The translations under genes and the position numbers were made by a program. Positions 15,719 to 24,111 of a DNA stretch of 64,000 bases are shown here, piece by piece. Under the pieces are notes generated by a model that was not told the DNA's origin, ran no database searches, and saw nothing but the letters and a program-made list of their open reading frames with translations. Every line of letters begins with the position of its first letter. Position 1 is the stretch's first letter. Source of the DNA: SZAS-7 sp964514655 (lineage in GTDB: Bacteria > Chlamydiota > Chlamydiia > Chlamydiales > FEN-1388); contig CAZEQY010000013.1 in assembly GCA_964514655.1 (NCBI GenBank), forward strand, positions 1-64,000, in the 5' to 3' direction.

Positions 15719-17446
15719 TCACTCATTTTGACAGGTATGTCTGCATTTTGTTTTGCCAAGTAAAGGCTTATCATCTCGAACTCGGCCAGAGCCCAGGTTA
15801 TTTACATTGTCAGGCCCTGCACAAAAGCCATGCACACACGATTGTGAAGGTGCACAGTCAAAGTTTGTCGAACAGGGATTACTTGGTCCCCACCAGTTTT
15901 TTTGCACGTCGTAGTTTACGTTAGCATGATCATCGAGTATATCAAAGTTATACCCAATAATAGAATTGTCATGAGCATAAATAGTAGCAGCACCAGCGCC
16001 GCCCGTTCCTAGATCTCTACCCAAAAAGCCCGCAAAACCAGTGTTTTGTCCATCAAAACAGTTATCATGTACGTGAATGACAAGAGAATGCCATGGATTA
16101 TGCTGAGCATCAAGATTTGCAATAACTCCAATTGCTGCAAAATTTGTCCCCCCTAAATACATGTTATTTTTTATCTCGACACTACTTTCGCGATGAGGGG
16201 TTGGAACATGGCTTGCAGCGTCTTGTGTGGCTGTCATATAAAATCCATTTCCACCAGAAACAAGGTTGTCGTAAATGCGGCCTACTTCTCGCCCATCGCT
16301 ATTGATAATAGAATGAAAAGCATCTAGCAGGTTTGCAACCTTTGACTTTTTTATCATCCAGTTAGAGTTGCTATTAGTTGTTTGAACCTCAACTGCTGCC
16401 ACTTTGACCAACGTGTTATGTGGTGTTTCTTCAAACGAGCAGGAGTCTACTCTAAGTTCTACATCAGAGCGAACGTTACCTGACACGTGCGTAGTGTCTA
16501 CAAACGAATGGGCAAAAATATGCGTGTTTTGAAGTTGATTGCCATTTGCAACTTTTGAGAACATACAATCTTTAATCTCAATGGTTAGCTTAGCTCCATC
16601 GATTGCTGTACAGGCTATTCCTCTATTTTGTTTAAGGCTTAATGTTGCAGCGCGAAAGTCGTGGATGTATGACCCTGAAATTATGGCATCTAGTGTAGTG
16701 CCTTGCCCACATGGCGCTACATATACGCCGTCATTCACTTGGAGTGTTAATGGATGTAGACCTAAATTTCGTGAAACGACATCTGCAATTTCGCAATTTG
16801 TCATTTCAAATGTCCACTTTGCCCCTTGATTTGGCACAATAACTACGCCGGCACCAGAATTATTATTTCGCACAATCACTCTATCAAGTACGAGGCTGCC
16901 ACTCTGCTTTGGCTGACCGTGAATGCCTGCTGCTTCTATTTGCACATTTCCCGGCAGCGTCCTATGCGCAAACAAAGCTCCTTGGTTATGACCTGTAATC
17001 AACACATGTGCCACTTCTAGGTTTTTGGCATTATCAAAATTTATAGCAGAAGCTAGAGTGTTTTTGATGTGAATATTTCGTACTTCAGCGGTTCCATTTA
17101 CGACAACGCCATGTCCATCATGCAAAAGCTCTTGGGTATTTGTAATGACGGGTAGCTTTCGATCTATCACTAAATCAGTAGGATCATTGCCGCCACCAAT
17201 TAGCTTTGTACCGGAACGAAGTTCTATACCTCCATCTAGGGCCACTTTAGATGGCAGTACGACAAGAACATCCCAGCTAGTGTCTGCTTCAGCATCTGCT
17301 AGAGAATTGTAGGGATGCTTTTTTGAGCCATTGCCGGATTTACAAATTCCGCCCTTCACATATTTTGTTACGGTATGTGCAAAAAGCGTAGAGCTTGAAA
17401 GGCCAATGCAAATTGTTGCCGCATAAATCCAATGTCGAATGTTCAT
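15719..17446 (-). CDS. Exported right-handed parallel beta-helix protein
   Basis: 575 residues with a signal peptide (IYAATICIGLSSSTLFA, cleavage before HTV). The body is made of short repeated strands such as AINFDNAKNLEVAHVLI, SGSLVLDRVIVRNNNSGAGV and SVEIKNNMYLGGTNF, and ends with KNWWGPSNPC followed by several Cys-X motifs. The NWWG and G..I.NN patterns are typical of pectate-lyase-like beta-helix proteins (DUF1565 or NosD type). I see no catalytic set, so adhesion or polysaccharide binding is as likely as lyase activity. It is the first gene of the surface-protein run. Confidence 0.78.
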   Translation of the reverse strand: MNIRHWIYAATICIGLSSSTLFAHTVTKYVKGGICKSGNGSKKHPYNSLADAEADTSWDVLVVLPSKVALDGGIELRSGTKLIGGGNDPTDLVIDRKLPVITNTQELLHDGHGVVVNGTAEVRNIHIKNTLASAINFDNAKNLEVAHVLITGHNQGALFAHRTLPGNVQIEAAGIHGQPKQSGSLVLDRVIVRNNNSGAGVVIVPNQGAKWTFEMTNCEIADVVSRNLGLHPLTLQVNDGVYVAPCGQGTTLDAIISGSYIHDFRAATLSLKQNRGIACTAIDGAKLTIEIKDCMFSKVANGNQLQNTHIFAHSFVDTTHVSGNVRSDVELRVDSCSFEETPHNTLVKVAAVEVQTTNSNSNWMIKKSKVANLLDAFHSIINSDGREVGRIYDNLVSGGNGFYMTATQDAASHVPTPHRESSVEIKNNMYLGGTNFAAIGVIANLDAQHNPWHSLVIHVHDNCFDGQNTGFAGFLGRDLGTGGAGAATIYAHDNSIIGYNFDILDDHANVNYDVQKNWWGPSNPCSTNFDCAPSQSCVHGFCAGPDNVNNLGSGRVRDDKPLLGKTKCRHTCQNE

Positions 17447-17511
17447 AGGTACCTCATTGCTAGAAGATACGTACCATTCGATAATATTTTTTCACAAGAA
17501 CATTTTTTGGA

Positions 17512-18120
17512 TTATAGCTCGATATGCATCGGCTGGTTAACTGGCCGGTAGTGCACGTCAACAAAGCTGCAGTTCATGTAGGTTGTAGCACCCACCACCT
17601 GCTTTTTAGAGCCGCATTCGTGGATGTGGCCAAAGATATGTAGGCGCGGTTTTGTGGCAACTCGCAACTCTTCACAGCCAACAGAGCGCCCGTCGCTATT
17701 GGTGTCTAAAATGCCGTAAGGAGGGCCGTGAGTGATGAGGATGTCAGTGTTTTGGGGAATAAGGTCCCAGTGTTTTTTGATCTGAGCTCCCCGCTCGCAC
17801 ATAAAGTGCCAGTTCATAAAGGTGGGAGTATAGGGTGATCCCCATATTGAAAGCCCTTCAAATACCATTCCGGAATCTGAGAGGTAGTATATGTGCTCGT
17901 CCGGGTAATGTAACGACAGAGCTCCCGCTTCTACAAGACCGTCGTGGTTGCCAGCGACCACTACTTTACATCTATAGTCAAGCTTTCTAAGCCATGTTAA
18001 AAAAGCTGCGTATTCTTCTTTTCTATCATGAGCGGTGAGGTCTCCTGCAATAAGCAAAAGATCTCCCCCAGCAAGCTGGGGGCAGTATCCATGTAAGTCA
18101 GATATACAGTCTATATGCAT
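17512..18120 (-). CDS. Calcineurin-like metallophosphoesterase
   Basis: 202 residues, cytosolic. All metal-binding motifs are present: SDLHG (D8, H10), AGDLT (D27), AGNHD (N58, H59), THGPP and FGHIHECG. The order and length fit the small class-III-type metallophosphoesterases related to MPPED/Rv0805-like enzymes, which hydrolyse phosphodiester or phosphomonoester bonds. The substrate cannot be read from sequence. The start lies 1 bp after the stop of the SGNH hydrolase gene, so the two are co-transcribed. Confidence 0.92.
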   Translation of the reverse strand: MHIDCISDLHGYCPQLAGGDLLLIAGDLTAHDRKEEYAAFLTWLRKLDYRCKVVVAGNHDGLVEAGALSLHYPDEHIYYLSDSGMVFEGLSIWGSPYTPTFMNWHFMCERGAQIKKHWDLIPQNTDILITHGPPYGILDTNSDGRSVGCEELRVATKPRLHIFGHIHECGSKKQVVGATTYMNCSFVDVHYRPVNQPMHIEL

Positions 18121-18121
18121 A

Positions 18122-19189
18122 CTATCCTACGCGCCAGCCTTGGTTGCCTGGATTTTCTGAAGCTTGATAGCTTACTTCACCTGGCTTTTTGGCATATAGC
18201 ATGCTTGGCTGCTCGTCGTAGTTATGGCTTAGAATAATGTGAGCAATGCCTTCAGCAATTAAGGCGCCGCCTTTTGCATTAGGCTCGATTTGGGATGTAT
18301 ACAGATCAGCATTAGGATCAAATGTGTTTGAGAGGTCGAGCACAGGAATGTTGTTGTGCTTTGCCTGCTCAAGTATTGACTTATAGAAGTTTTCCATTAA
18401 ACCAGAAAGCGTAGCCAAAGCAAGATCTTGGCCTGCTCGTTCTCTTTGCCATACATTAAGAGGTATTACGCGGCTAGATAAATAGAAGCAGCCGCCTGCT
18501 AGTATTGTAAATACTGCCCCTGCTACAGGATTCACAATGCGAGCAACTGTAGCGACAGCTGATAAGACAGTGGCAGCAAAAGATAGTGCGTGAATAGCCT
18601 TAAACACCTGGCCTACTTTTTTCATAATGTAGTAGATGCCATTGCAATCATTATTTACATCAAGACGATACTGTGTCATGATGATAGGTCGTATATTTTT
18701 GGAACCGAGGTTGGATATTCGGTCGACAATCTGAGAATAGCGCTTAAGGATGTTTGGAATTTCTGTAATCATCTTCAATGGGTTACCGAGGCGCTCTCTA
18801 AAGTCATTGCCACCAACGCTCAATACTACATAGTGGATGTCATCAGGATTTTCGTTAACAGCTTTTTCGAGATCTGCAAGGGGTCTAATGAAGCGATCAC
18901 TATCTGAAACATTTTTAAGCGAGAGATATACAAGATCTTTATCATTTAGAACGGCTCTATCGTTCATACCAAGCACTCTACCGACAAAGTCTCCTTCAAG
19001 AACTGAGCTTGTTGTAAAGCCATCTATAGCATGGCTTACAACGCGATAGCCATCGCCAAGGGTCGATTGAAGTCTACCTTCTACACAATTATCGGCAGCA
19101 TATTCAAAATTGCTTCCATCTTTGTTAAGTAACCAATATCCGTTATCGATTGTTGAATCACCAATGGTACGAACAACTATTTTAGTCAT
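18122..19189 (-). CDS. SGNH/GDSL-family hydrolase with internal membrane segments
   Basis: About 355 residues from the ATG at 19189, which has AAGGAG five bases upstream (a GTG six bases further up would overlap the ribosome site). Block I is RTIGDSTIDN (Ser12) and block III is SVGGNDF (126-129), both SGNH hallmarks. Near the C-terminus QIEPNAKGGALIAEGI takes the place of the usual DxxHPN block, with Glu where His is normally catalytic. Two hydrophobic segments at about 200-240 (FAATVLSAVATVARIV, AGAVFTILAGGCFYLSS) interrupt the domain. A lipase or esterase role is possible; loss of activity is also possible because of the His change. It is the first gene of a two-gene unit with the metallophosphoesterase. 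Confidence 0.8.
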   Translation of the reverse strand: MTKIVVRTIGDSTIDNGYWLLNKDGSNFEYAADNCVEGRLQSTLGDGYRVVSHAIDGFTTSSVLEGDFVGRVLGMNDRAVLNDKDLVYLSLKNVSDSDRFIRPLADLEKAVNENPDDIHYVVLSVGGNDFRERLGNPLKMITEIPNILKRYSQIVDRISNLGSKNIRPIIMTQYRLDVNNDCNGIYYIMKKVGQVFKAIHALSFAATVLSAVATVARIVNPVAGAVFTILAGGCFYLSSRVIPLNVWQRERAGQDLALATLSGLMENFYKSILEQAKHNNIPVLDLSNTFDPNADLYTSQIEPNAKGGALIAEGIAHIILSHNYDEQPSMLYAKKPGEVSYQASENPGNQGWRVG

Positions 19190-19316
19190 AAACACTCCTT
19201 GCGTAAGCTATAAGTGTATGACAGATTTTAGATTTTAGAAAAGTAATTTTTTCTTACTATTTTAAACGCGTTTTATATATAATGTTGTAATTAACATTAA
19301 TTTAGAGGTACATTAC

Positions 19317-21086
19317 ATGATACTACCTTTTATTTATAAATCACCTCTCTTACATTCTCTTGAACATATAAAAGACCCAAATCAAGAACGTACATTGATT
19401 GTTAAAGCTCTTACTTCGCAGGAATTTGACAAACTGCAAACACCTCTTCGTAAAGCAATCTCTACCCTATCGGCAGAAAATCTTGGCAAACTCTTTGATG
19501 AACTTGTGCAAATAGGCATGCTTGATAACTCTCTTGTTGGCGTATCTAGAGCCCTGCAGCTTCTAACAAAAGAAGAACTAAAGGGGTTTCTTAGCAAACA
19601 GCTACAAGCAAGCAAAGTAAGCCCACAAGAGACCATGCAGGCCTATAAGGTAGCTGAGCGCGAATATTCAAAACTTATGACAAGCTCTAAAGATTCCCTG
19701 CTTACACAAGGCAAAACCACCTTTATAAAGGCTGTACGCAACTTTATCGATGGCTGCCTTATCTCCTTTCACGTTGTTGACATGGGCCAAGAAATATCAA
19801 CACCATTTGAAGCGACAGAAAAGTATAATGCCTACTCCAAGATCTTTGCCGTACCTCTTGTTATCTTTACGGCACTTTGCGCTACAACATCTGTCCTTAC
19901 GGCATTTGTAGTTACTGGCATCATCGTTTCAAGCCTTGCCTTTACCACATGGGCCTACGTGCAGTGGATTCAAGACTCCCCAAACACAATAGAGCCCTTT
20001 GTAAACCTTTTAGAAGAGGCAAAAGAGGGTAACCTCTCCCCTGTGCTTGCGCGAGAAGTTGAAATTGACCAAGTACTTGCTAATTTAGCCCGCTCACAAA
20101 GTGGCCACCGCTCTCACCCGCTGCTTATTGGCCCCTCAGGCGTTGGAAAGTCAGAAATTGTAAAGGGTATAGCTCAAAGACTTGCCCTTGGCAACGTACC
20201 AAATGTATTGCAAGGCAAAAAGCTGCTCTCTATCAATACAGCAGAACTACTAGAGACATCAACCAAACGCGGAGCATCAGAAAACGCCCTTCAGCGCACG
20301 TTAAAGAAGATGGATAAAAAAAAGCATGACTACATCGTCTTTTTTGACGAAGTGCATGTAGCAAAGGAGAAAAAAGTTCTTGGAGAGCGACTTCTCACAG
20401 TATTAGACACAAACCCAAATAGCTTGCCGTTCTGTATTGGTGCAACAACAAGCGAGATGTACTCAAGGCACATAGAGCCTGACCTAGCCTTTAGCCGCCG
20501 CTGGACAAAAGTGGACGTAAAGCCCCTTACAAAAGAGCAAACAATACTTGTCCTTCGCGAAATGAATAAGGCAGAAGCGCCGGAAGTTGCCATCTCAGAA
20601 AAGATGCTCACCAAGATATACGACGTGTCGTGCAAAAAGATGCCTGGGCGCAGCCAACCGGAAAGCGCCAAGATGCTGTTATCAAAGGTTATCGCAAGTA
20701 CGCAGGCAGTAAAAAGCCCTCGTCTTCATAGCTACGAGCAAGAGCTTGCACATCTAAGCTCAAGGCTTATTGCAAACCCCAATACACGCTATCAAAAGCA
20801 GTTGATAGACAAAATACAGTCGCTAGAGCAAAAAGTGACAAAGCTAAAAGCTGAAGAAGAGAAAAAAGAGGAGCAAATACGCACAAGAGTGCGCCTCATA
20901 CGCTTTAAAACAACACAAACTGATGTCATGTTCAAACTTGCCGCAAGTAATGACGAGCAAGGCTTTTTATTCTGGAATTACTACCTGCTACCTCACGTAG
21001 AATCCAAAATCGCAAACCACGAAAAGCAGCATAAATCAACCATTCCTCTAGCCGTAGACGCCGCTCTCATCGAACAACTTGTATAA
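19317..21086 (+). CDS. ClpB-like AAA+ protein with membrane segments
   Basis: 589 residues. The AAA+ core has a Walker A motif GPSGVGKSE (about 271-279), a Walker B motif YIVFFDEVH (about 339-347) and sensor/arginine region RRWTKVDVKPLT. The sequence EREIDQVL-like box (REVEIDQVLANLARS) and GASENALQRTLKK resemble ClpA/B D1. It lacks a second AAA module and the usual N-domain. Instead the first 170 residues are helical, two hydrophobic segments (about 176-220) suggest membrane insertion, and the end contains a coiled coil. This is not a standard ClpB. Its role could be secretion or protein remodelling at a membrane, which is inference. A TATAAT box at 19277-19282 lies upstream. It is transcribed divergently from the SGNH gene. 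Confidence 0.82.
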   Translation: MILPFIYKSPLLHSLEHIKDPNQERTLIVKALTSQEFDKLQTPLRKAISTLSAENLGKLFDELVQIGMLDNSLVGVSRALQLLTKEELKGFLSKQLQASKVSPQETMQAYKVAEREYSKLMTSSKDSLLTQGKTTFIKAVRNFIDGCLISFHVVDMGQEISTPFEATEKYNAYSKIFAVPLVIFTALCATTSVLTAFVVTGIIVSSLAFTTWAYVQWIQDSPNTIEPFVNLLEEAKEGNLSPVLAREVEIDQVLANLARSQSGHRSHPLLIGPSGVGKSEIVKGIAQRLALGNVPNVLQGKKLLSINTAELLETSTKRGASENALQRTLKKMDKKKHDYIVFFDEVHVAKEKKVLGERLLTVLDTNPNSLPFCIGATTSEMYSRHIEPDLAFSRRWTKVDVKPLTKEQTILVLREMNKAEAPEVAISEKMLTKIYDVSCKKMPGRSQPESAKMLLSKVIASTQAVKSPRLHSYEQELAHLSSRLIANPNTRYQKQLIDKIQSLEQKVTKLKAEEEKKEEQIRTRVRLIRFKTTQTDVMFKLAASNDEQGFLFWNYYLLPHVESKIANHEKQHKSTIPLAVDAALIEQLV

Positions 21087-21089
21087 GAT

Positions 21090-22388
21090 TTACACAAGGT
21101 AAAGAGGATAAAAATGGACATGGCGAATATCGTCGATTTGAAGTTTTTTAGCACTTACAATGACGCGGTAAAGCGGCTTATATTTTTCGCTATACACTTT
21201 TAAACTTTTAGATTGAGTAACCCATCCTGATTTTACTTCAAATGGAATAAGCGAACCTTGAATTTGCCTTATAAATTCGACTTCTGAAGTCTTGCCTTCC
21301 CAGCAGTAGAGATCTTGTGAATCTCTGTAAGTAAAAGCCTGGGCTACGTAATTTTCGGCAAAATAACCTTTATACGACCCATAATCTTGCGCGAAGATTG
21401 TTTGTGGATCAAGTTCACACATCGCCCCTAAAATACCCACATCAAAGAGCACAAGTTTAAAGCTATTTTCTTTTTTATGAGCGCGTAAAGGGATTTTACT
21501 ATCTGACACGATTGATATTTTCAAAATAAGCCCTGCATTTTCAAGCCAATCGATAGCATCAGCGAGCTTACTGTAACGATCAATGCCGGGTATTGAATCT
21601 CGAAATTTGTATTTTTTTGCAGAACCATCTTGTGTAGATGCAAGTTGTTCAGGAATCGATTCATACACCCTTTTGACATGCATAGCATTAACTTTTCCTG
21701 AATGCTTTGCAATATCTGAAAAATAATCTTCTATTAGGTCTTTTTGCTTTTGCCGAACTTTTTCAAAAGCTAATAATGGATCCTCTTTGTTTTTCACATA
21801 TCGAGCAACAACTTCAGGAAGTCCACCAACAATAAAATAACATTTTAACTTTTGCCATAGATAGTCATGAGCATAGTCTGAAACGGCTTCCATACGTTCA
21901 CAAACACCTGCCATTTCATCATCCCCAATAGCTCGCAGAAACTCAACAAATGACATGGGAAACATATTAAGGTGATCGACCTTCCCCACAGGATAGGAAA
22001 CTGGGTTTAAATATACTCCTAGAAGCGATCCTGCACATGCGACATATGCTGATGGTAAGTCTTCAGAAAAATACTTCAAACTCGTAAGAGCATTTGGACA
22101 AGCTTGAATTTCATCAAATATAAAAAGATCTTCAGCAAGATTTACTTTCTCTTTGAAATGGTGAGCGATATCGCTAATAATTCGTTTTGGATTAAGATCT
22201 GACAAGAAAATTCTTGCAAGACTTTTATCCTTTTCAAAGTTGAGGTAAAATGTGTTACGGAACTCCTTACTACCGAATTCTTGAAGTAGGTACGTTTTAC
22301 CTACTTGACGGGCCCCTTTGAGAATAAGAGGTTTTCTTTCTGCAGATAGCTTCCACTCAAGGAGTTTATTGTATAGCGTTCTTTTCAT
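21090..22388 (-). CDS. AAA-type ATPase with DUF4143 C-terminal domain
   Basis: 432 residues. Walker A is LKGARQVGKTYLL (about 22-34), Walker B is LFIFDEIQAC, and the sensor region is AYVACAGSLLGVYL, all typical of the AAA_14/DUF4143 family. The C-terminal part (CWEGKTSEVEFIRQIQGSLI then PFEVKSGWVTQSKSL) has the E..FI ..EVKSG pattern of a PD-(D/E)XK-like nuclease core. Functions of the family are unclear; it is common in mobile and accessory DNA. It converges on the AAA+ gene with a 3-bp gap. Two 33-bp direct repeats lie just upstream of its start (22411-22476). Confidence 0.9.
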   Translation of the reverse strand: MKRTLYNKLLEWKLSAERKPLILKGARQVGKTYLLQEFGSKEFRNTFYLNFEKDKSLARIFLSDLNPKRIISDIAHHFKEKVNLAEDLFIFDEIQACPNALTSLKYFSEDLPSAYVACAGSLLGVYLNPVSYPVGKVDHLNMFPMSFVEFLRAIGDDEMAGVCERMEAVSDYAHDYLWQKLKCYFIVGGLPEVVARYVKNKEDPLLAFEKVRQKQKDLIEDYFSDIAKHSGKVNAMHVKRVYESIPEQLASTQDGSAKKYKFRDSIPGIDRYSKLADAIDWLENAGLILKISIVSDSKIPLRAHKKENSFKLVLFDVGILGAMCELDPQTIFAQDYGSYKGYFAENYVAQAFTYRDSQDLYCWEGKTSEVEFIRQIQGSLIPFEVKSGWVTQSKSLKVYSEKYKPLYRVIVSAKKLQIDDIRHVHFYPLYLV

Positions 22389-22410
22389 ACCCTAATAATA
22401 CCACTATTAC

Positions 22411-22476
22411 ACATTTTGTGCCAGCACTTTTTGTGTATTTTATACATTTTGTGCCGGGACTTTTTGTATCTACCAC
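22411..22476. promoter_or_regulatory. Two 33-bp direct repeats upstream of the AAA/DUF4143 gene
   Basis: ACATTTTGTGCCAGCACTTT and ACATTTTGTGCCGGGACTTT begin at 22411 and 22444, each followed by a TTGT run. The repeats begin 23 bp upstream of the ATG at 22388. They may be operator sites for autoregulation or the promoter region of that gene. No factor is identified. Confidence 0.5.
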
Positions 22477-22477
22477 C

Positions 22478-22520
22478 TTTTCCAGTGGCAGCAGGGACAC
22501 TGCTTTAGCCTCGTGTGAAG
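22478..22520. repeat. Dispersed repeat family R, copy 2
   Basis: TTTTCCAGTGGCAGCAGGGA followed by CACTGCTTTAGCCTCGTGTGAA. It is the reverse complement of the copy at 5498-5536 and matches the left arm of the element at 60471-60707. The remainder of the gap (22521-22625) has no gene that I can support; short ORFs there lack a ribosome site. Confidence 0.65.
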
Positions 22521-22625
22521 CGAACCTGACTTGTGTAAGCAACAATTACCGCCGAGGACGCAGAAGACGCAAAGAGAAAAAACCTTTATTATTTTTCGAT
22601 GAACTGCACGAGGGAATATTGTGGG

Positions 22626-23306
22626 CTATAGTGGTCTGTTGGGGATTATGTCGGAGATTTGTTTGGAAAAGTGCTGGTAATCTTGGCGGTCGGGCCAGGA
22701 GCCGCCCCATTCGTAGCCGCGGGAGGTGAAGGCCTGGTAGCAGACGTTATCAGGATCAGCAGTGATACCGCCTTGATAGTGTTGGGTTCTATCTAGATAG
22801 GCTTTACCACCTGCAGGCAGGACGCGCTCGCCCTTTACGTAGGGGTTTACAAGGGGGTTTATGTCGATGGCAATCCCGTAGCTATGGTTTGAATAGACTC
22901 CGGGATACGTTGTATTCTCGCGGCAGCAAAAGCAAGAACTATTGTTGGCAGACATTGAGCGCTCATCATCAGCATCATAAAAATCTACTAACTCAATACG
23001 CTCTATCGGAAACATCGCATCAAAAAGCTCTTTAAAGATCTCCAGAATTTCATCTGCGATAATGTGGTGCACCACTATGTGGCCAGTCTGAACGCTCCCC
23101 TCATAGTCCCAGTGTAACACGGTGACATATCGAAGGTCATCCAAATCTACAGGACATCCCTGCTTATATGAACGGCCTTGCATAAGCTCTTTTATAGAGG
23201 CGGGGATCTCTTCAACCGTCCCAAAATAGTTCATTCTAAAATCACAACTAAATGCCATTGTAGATGCCACTAACGAAAGAATCAGCGAAAGAATCAATTT
23301 TTTCAT
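22626..23306 (-). CDS. Exported M15-family peptidase (CwlK/VanY-like)
   Basis: 226 residues from the ATG at 23306. The longer frame would start inside the divergent adk gene, and the chosen start gives a good signal peptide (MKKLILSLILSLVASTMA). The catalytic signature SNHSYGIAIDINPL (His and Asp zinc ligands), GAIT-like GGITADP and WGGSWPDRQDYQHF (final zinc His) match peptidase M15C, which cuts the D-Ala or peptide cross-links of peptidoglycan in the periplasm. A short extra CFCCRE motif is unusual. In a chlamydia-like host, it could trim the division-septum peptidoglycan. It is transcribed divergently from adk with a 54-bp shared promoter region. Confidence 0.87.
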   Translation of the reverse strand: MKKLILSLILSLVASTMAFSCDFRMNYFGTVEEIPASIKELMQGRSYKQGCPVDLDDLRYVTVLHWDYEGSVQTGHIVVHHIIADEILEIFKELFDAMFPIERIELVDFYDADDERSMSANNSSCFCCRENTTYPGVYSNHSYGIAIDINPLVNPYVKGERVLPAGGKAYLDRTQHYQGGITADPDNVCYQAFTSRGYEWGGSWPDRQDYQHFSKQISDIIPNRPL

Positions 23307-23360
23307 AGTATTAATAATCCGGGTTATGTATGTGAAAAGCAACAATACCAGGGAACAACT

Positions 23361-24032
23361 ATGTCCGCAAGCAGTACAAACAGCGATAAACAAATTGTCA
23401 TCATACTTTTGGGACCACCAGGATCAGGTAAAGGCACGCTTGCTAAGGAGCTAAGCAAAAAACGCAACCTCACCCACATATCAACAGGCGATCTTTTTTT
23501 CGAAAACCTAAAAAACAAGACTGAACTTGGCCTTCACGCACAAAGCTACCTAGATAGAGGCCAGCTTGTGCCTGACTCTCTTGTGCTTGACCTGTTGTAT
23601 GACCGCATCCTGAATCCTGATTGCGAGCACGGCTACATCTTAGACGGCATTCCACGTAACATCGCCCAGGTTCATGAACTTGAAGACTTTTTACGCAATA
23701 AAGCTGCAGTGATCGCCTTAAATCTCGAAGTACCCGACGAAGTCGTGATAAGCCGCTTATCCGGAAGGCTCATCTGCCAAAACTGCCACCACGTGTGGCA
23801 TAAAGATAACCACTCAACAAAGCAAGCGGGTATCTGTGACCTATGTGGCGGAGAGCTTTTTCAGCGAAGTGATGATACACCGGCAGCAATTAAAGAGCGC
23901 CTAAAAGTATATCACGAACAAACGCAGCCCCTTGAGAAGTTTTATGAAGAGCAGCACCTCCTTAAACACGTAGATGCTTCAAAGAGCCCTGAAGAGGTAT
24001 TTGCAACGGCATTGCAGCAGCTGGAAACGTAG
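23361..24032 (+). CDS. adk: Adenylate kinase
   Basis: 223 residues, the long form with a zinc-binding lid. P-loop GPPGSGKGTLAKEL (about 16-29), HISTGDLF, the GYILDGIPRN motif (usually DGFPR; here Ile replaces Phe) and a lid with CQNC and CDLC cysteine pairs are visible. The enzyme converts ATP and AMP to two ADP in the cytosol. The start gives about 10 residues before the P-loop strand. It is divergent from the M15 peptidase gene. Confidence 0.96.
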   Translation: MSASSTNSDKQIVIILLGPPGSGKGTLAKELSKKRNLTHISTGDLFFENLKNKTELGLHAQSYLDRGQLVPDSLVLDLLYDRILNPDCEHGYILDGIPRNIAQVHELEDFLRNKAAVIALNLEVPDEVVISRLSGRLICQNCHHVWHKDNHSTKQAGICDLCGGELFQRSDDTPAAIKERLKVYHEQTQPLEKFYEEQHLLKHVDASKSPEEVFATALQQLET

Positions 24033-24111
24033 CGCCTGCATAAAATTTAGTATGACATAAAATCTTCATTCGTGTATATTCTCTGCTCTTCCCCGTAAAT
24101 TTTGAGGATTA

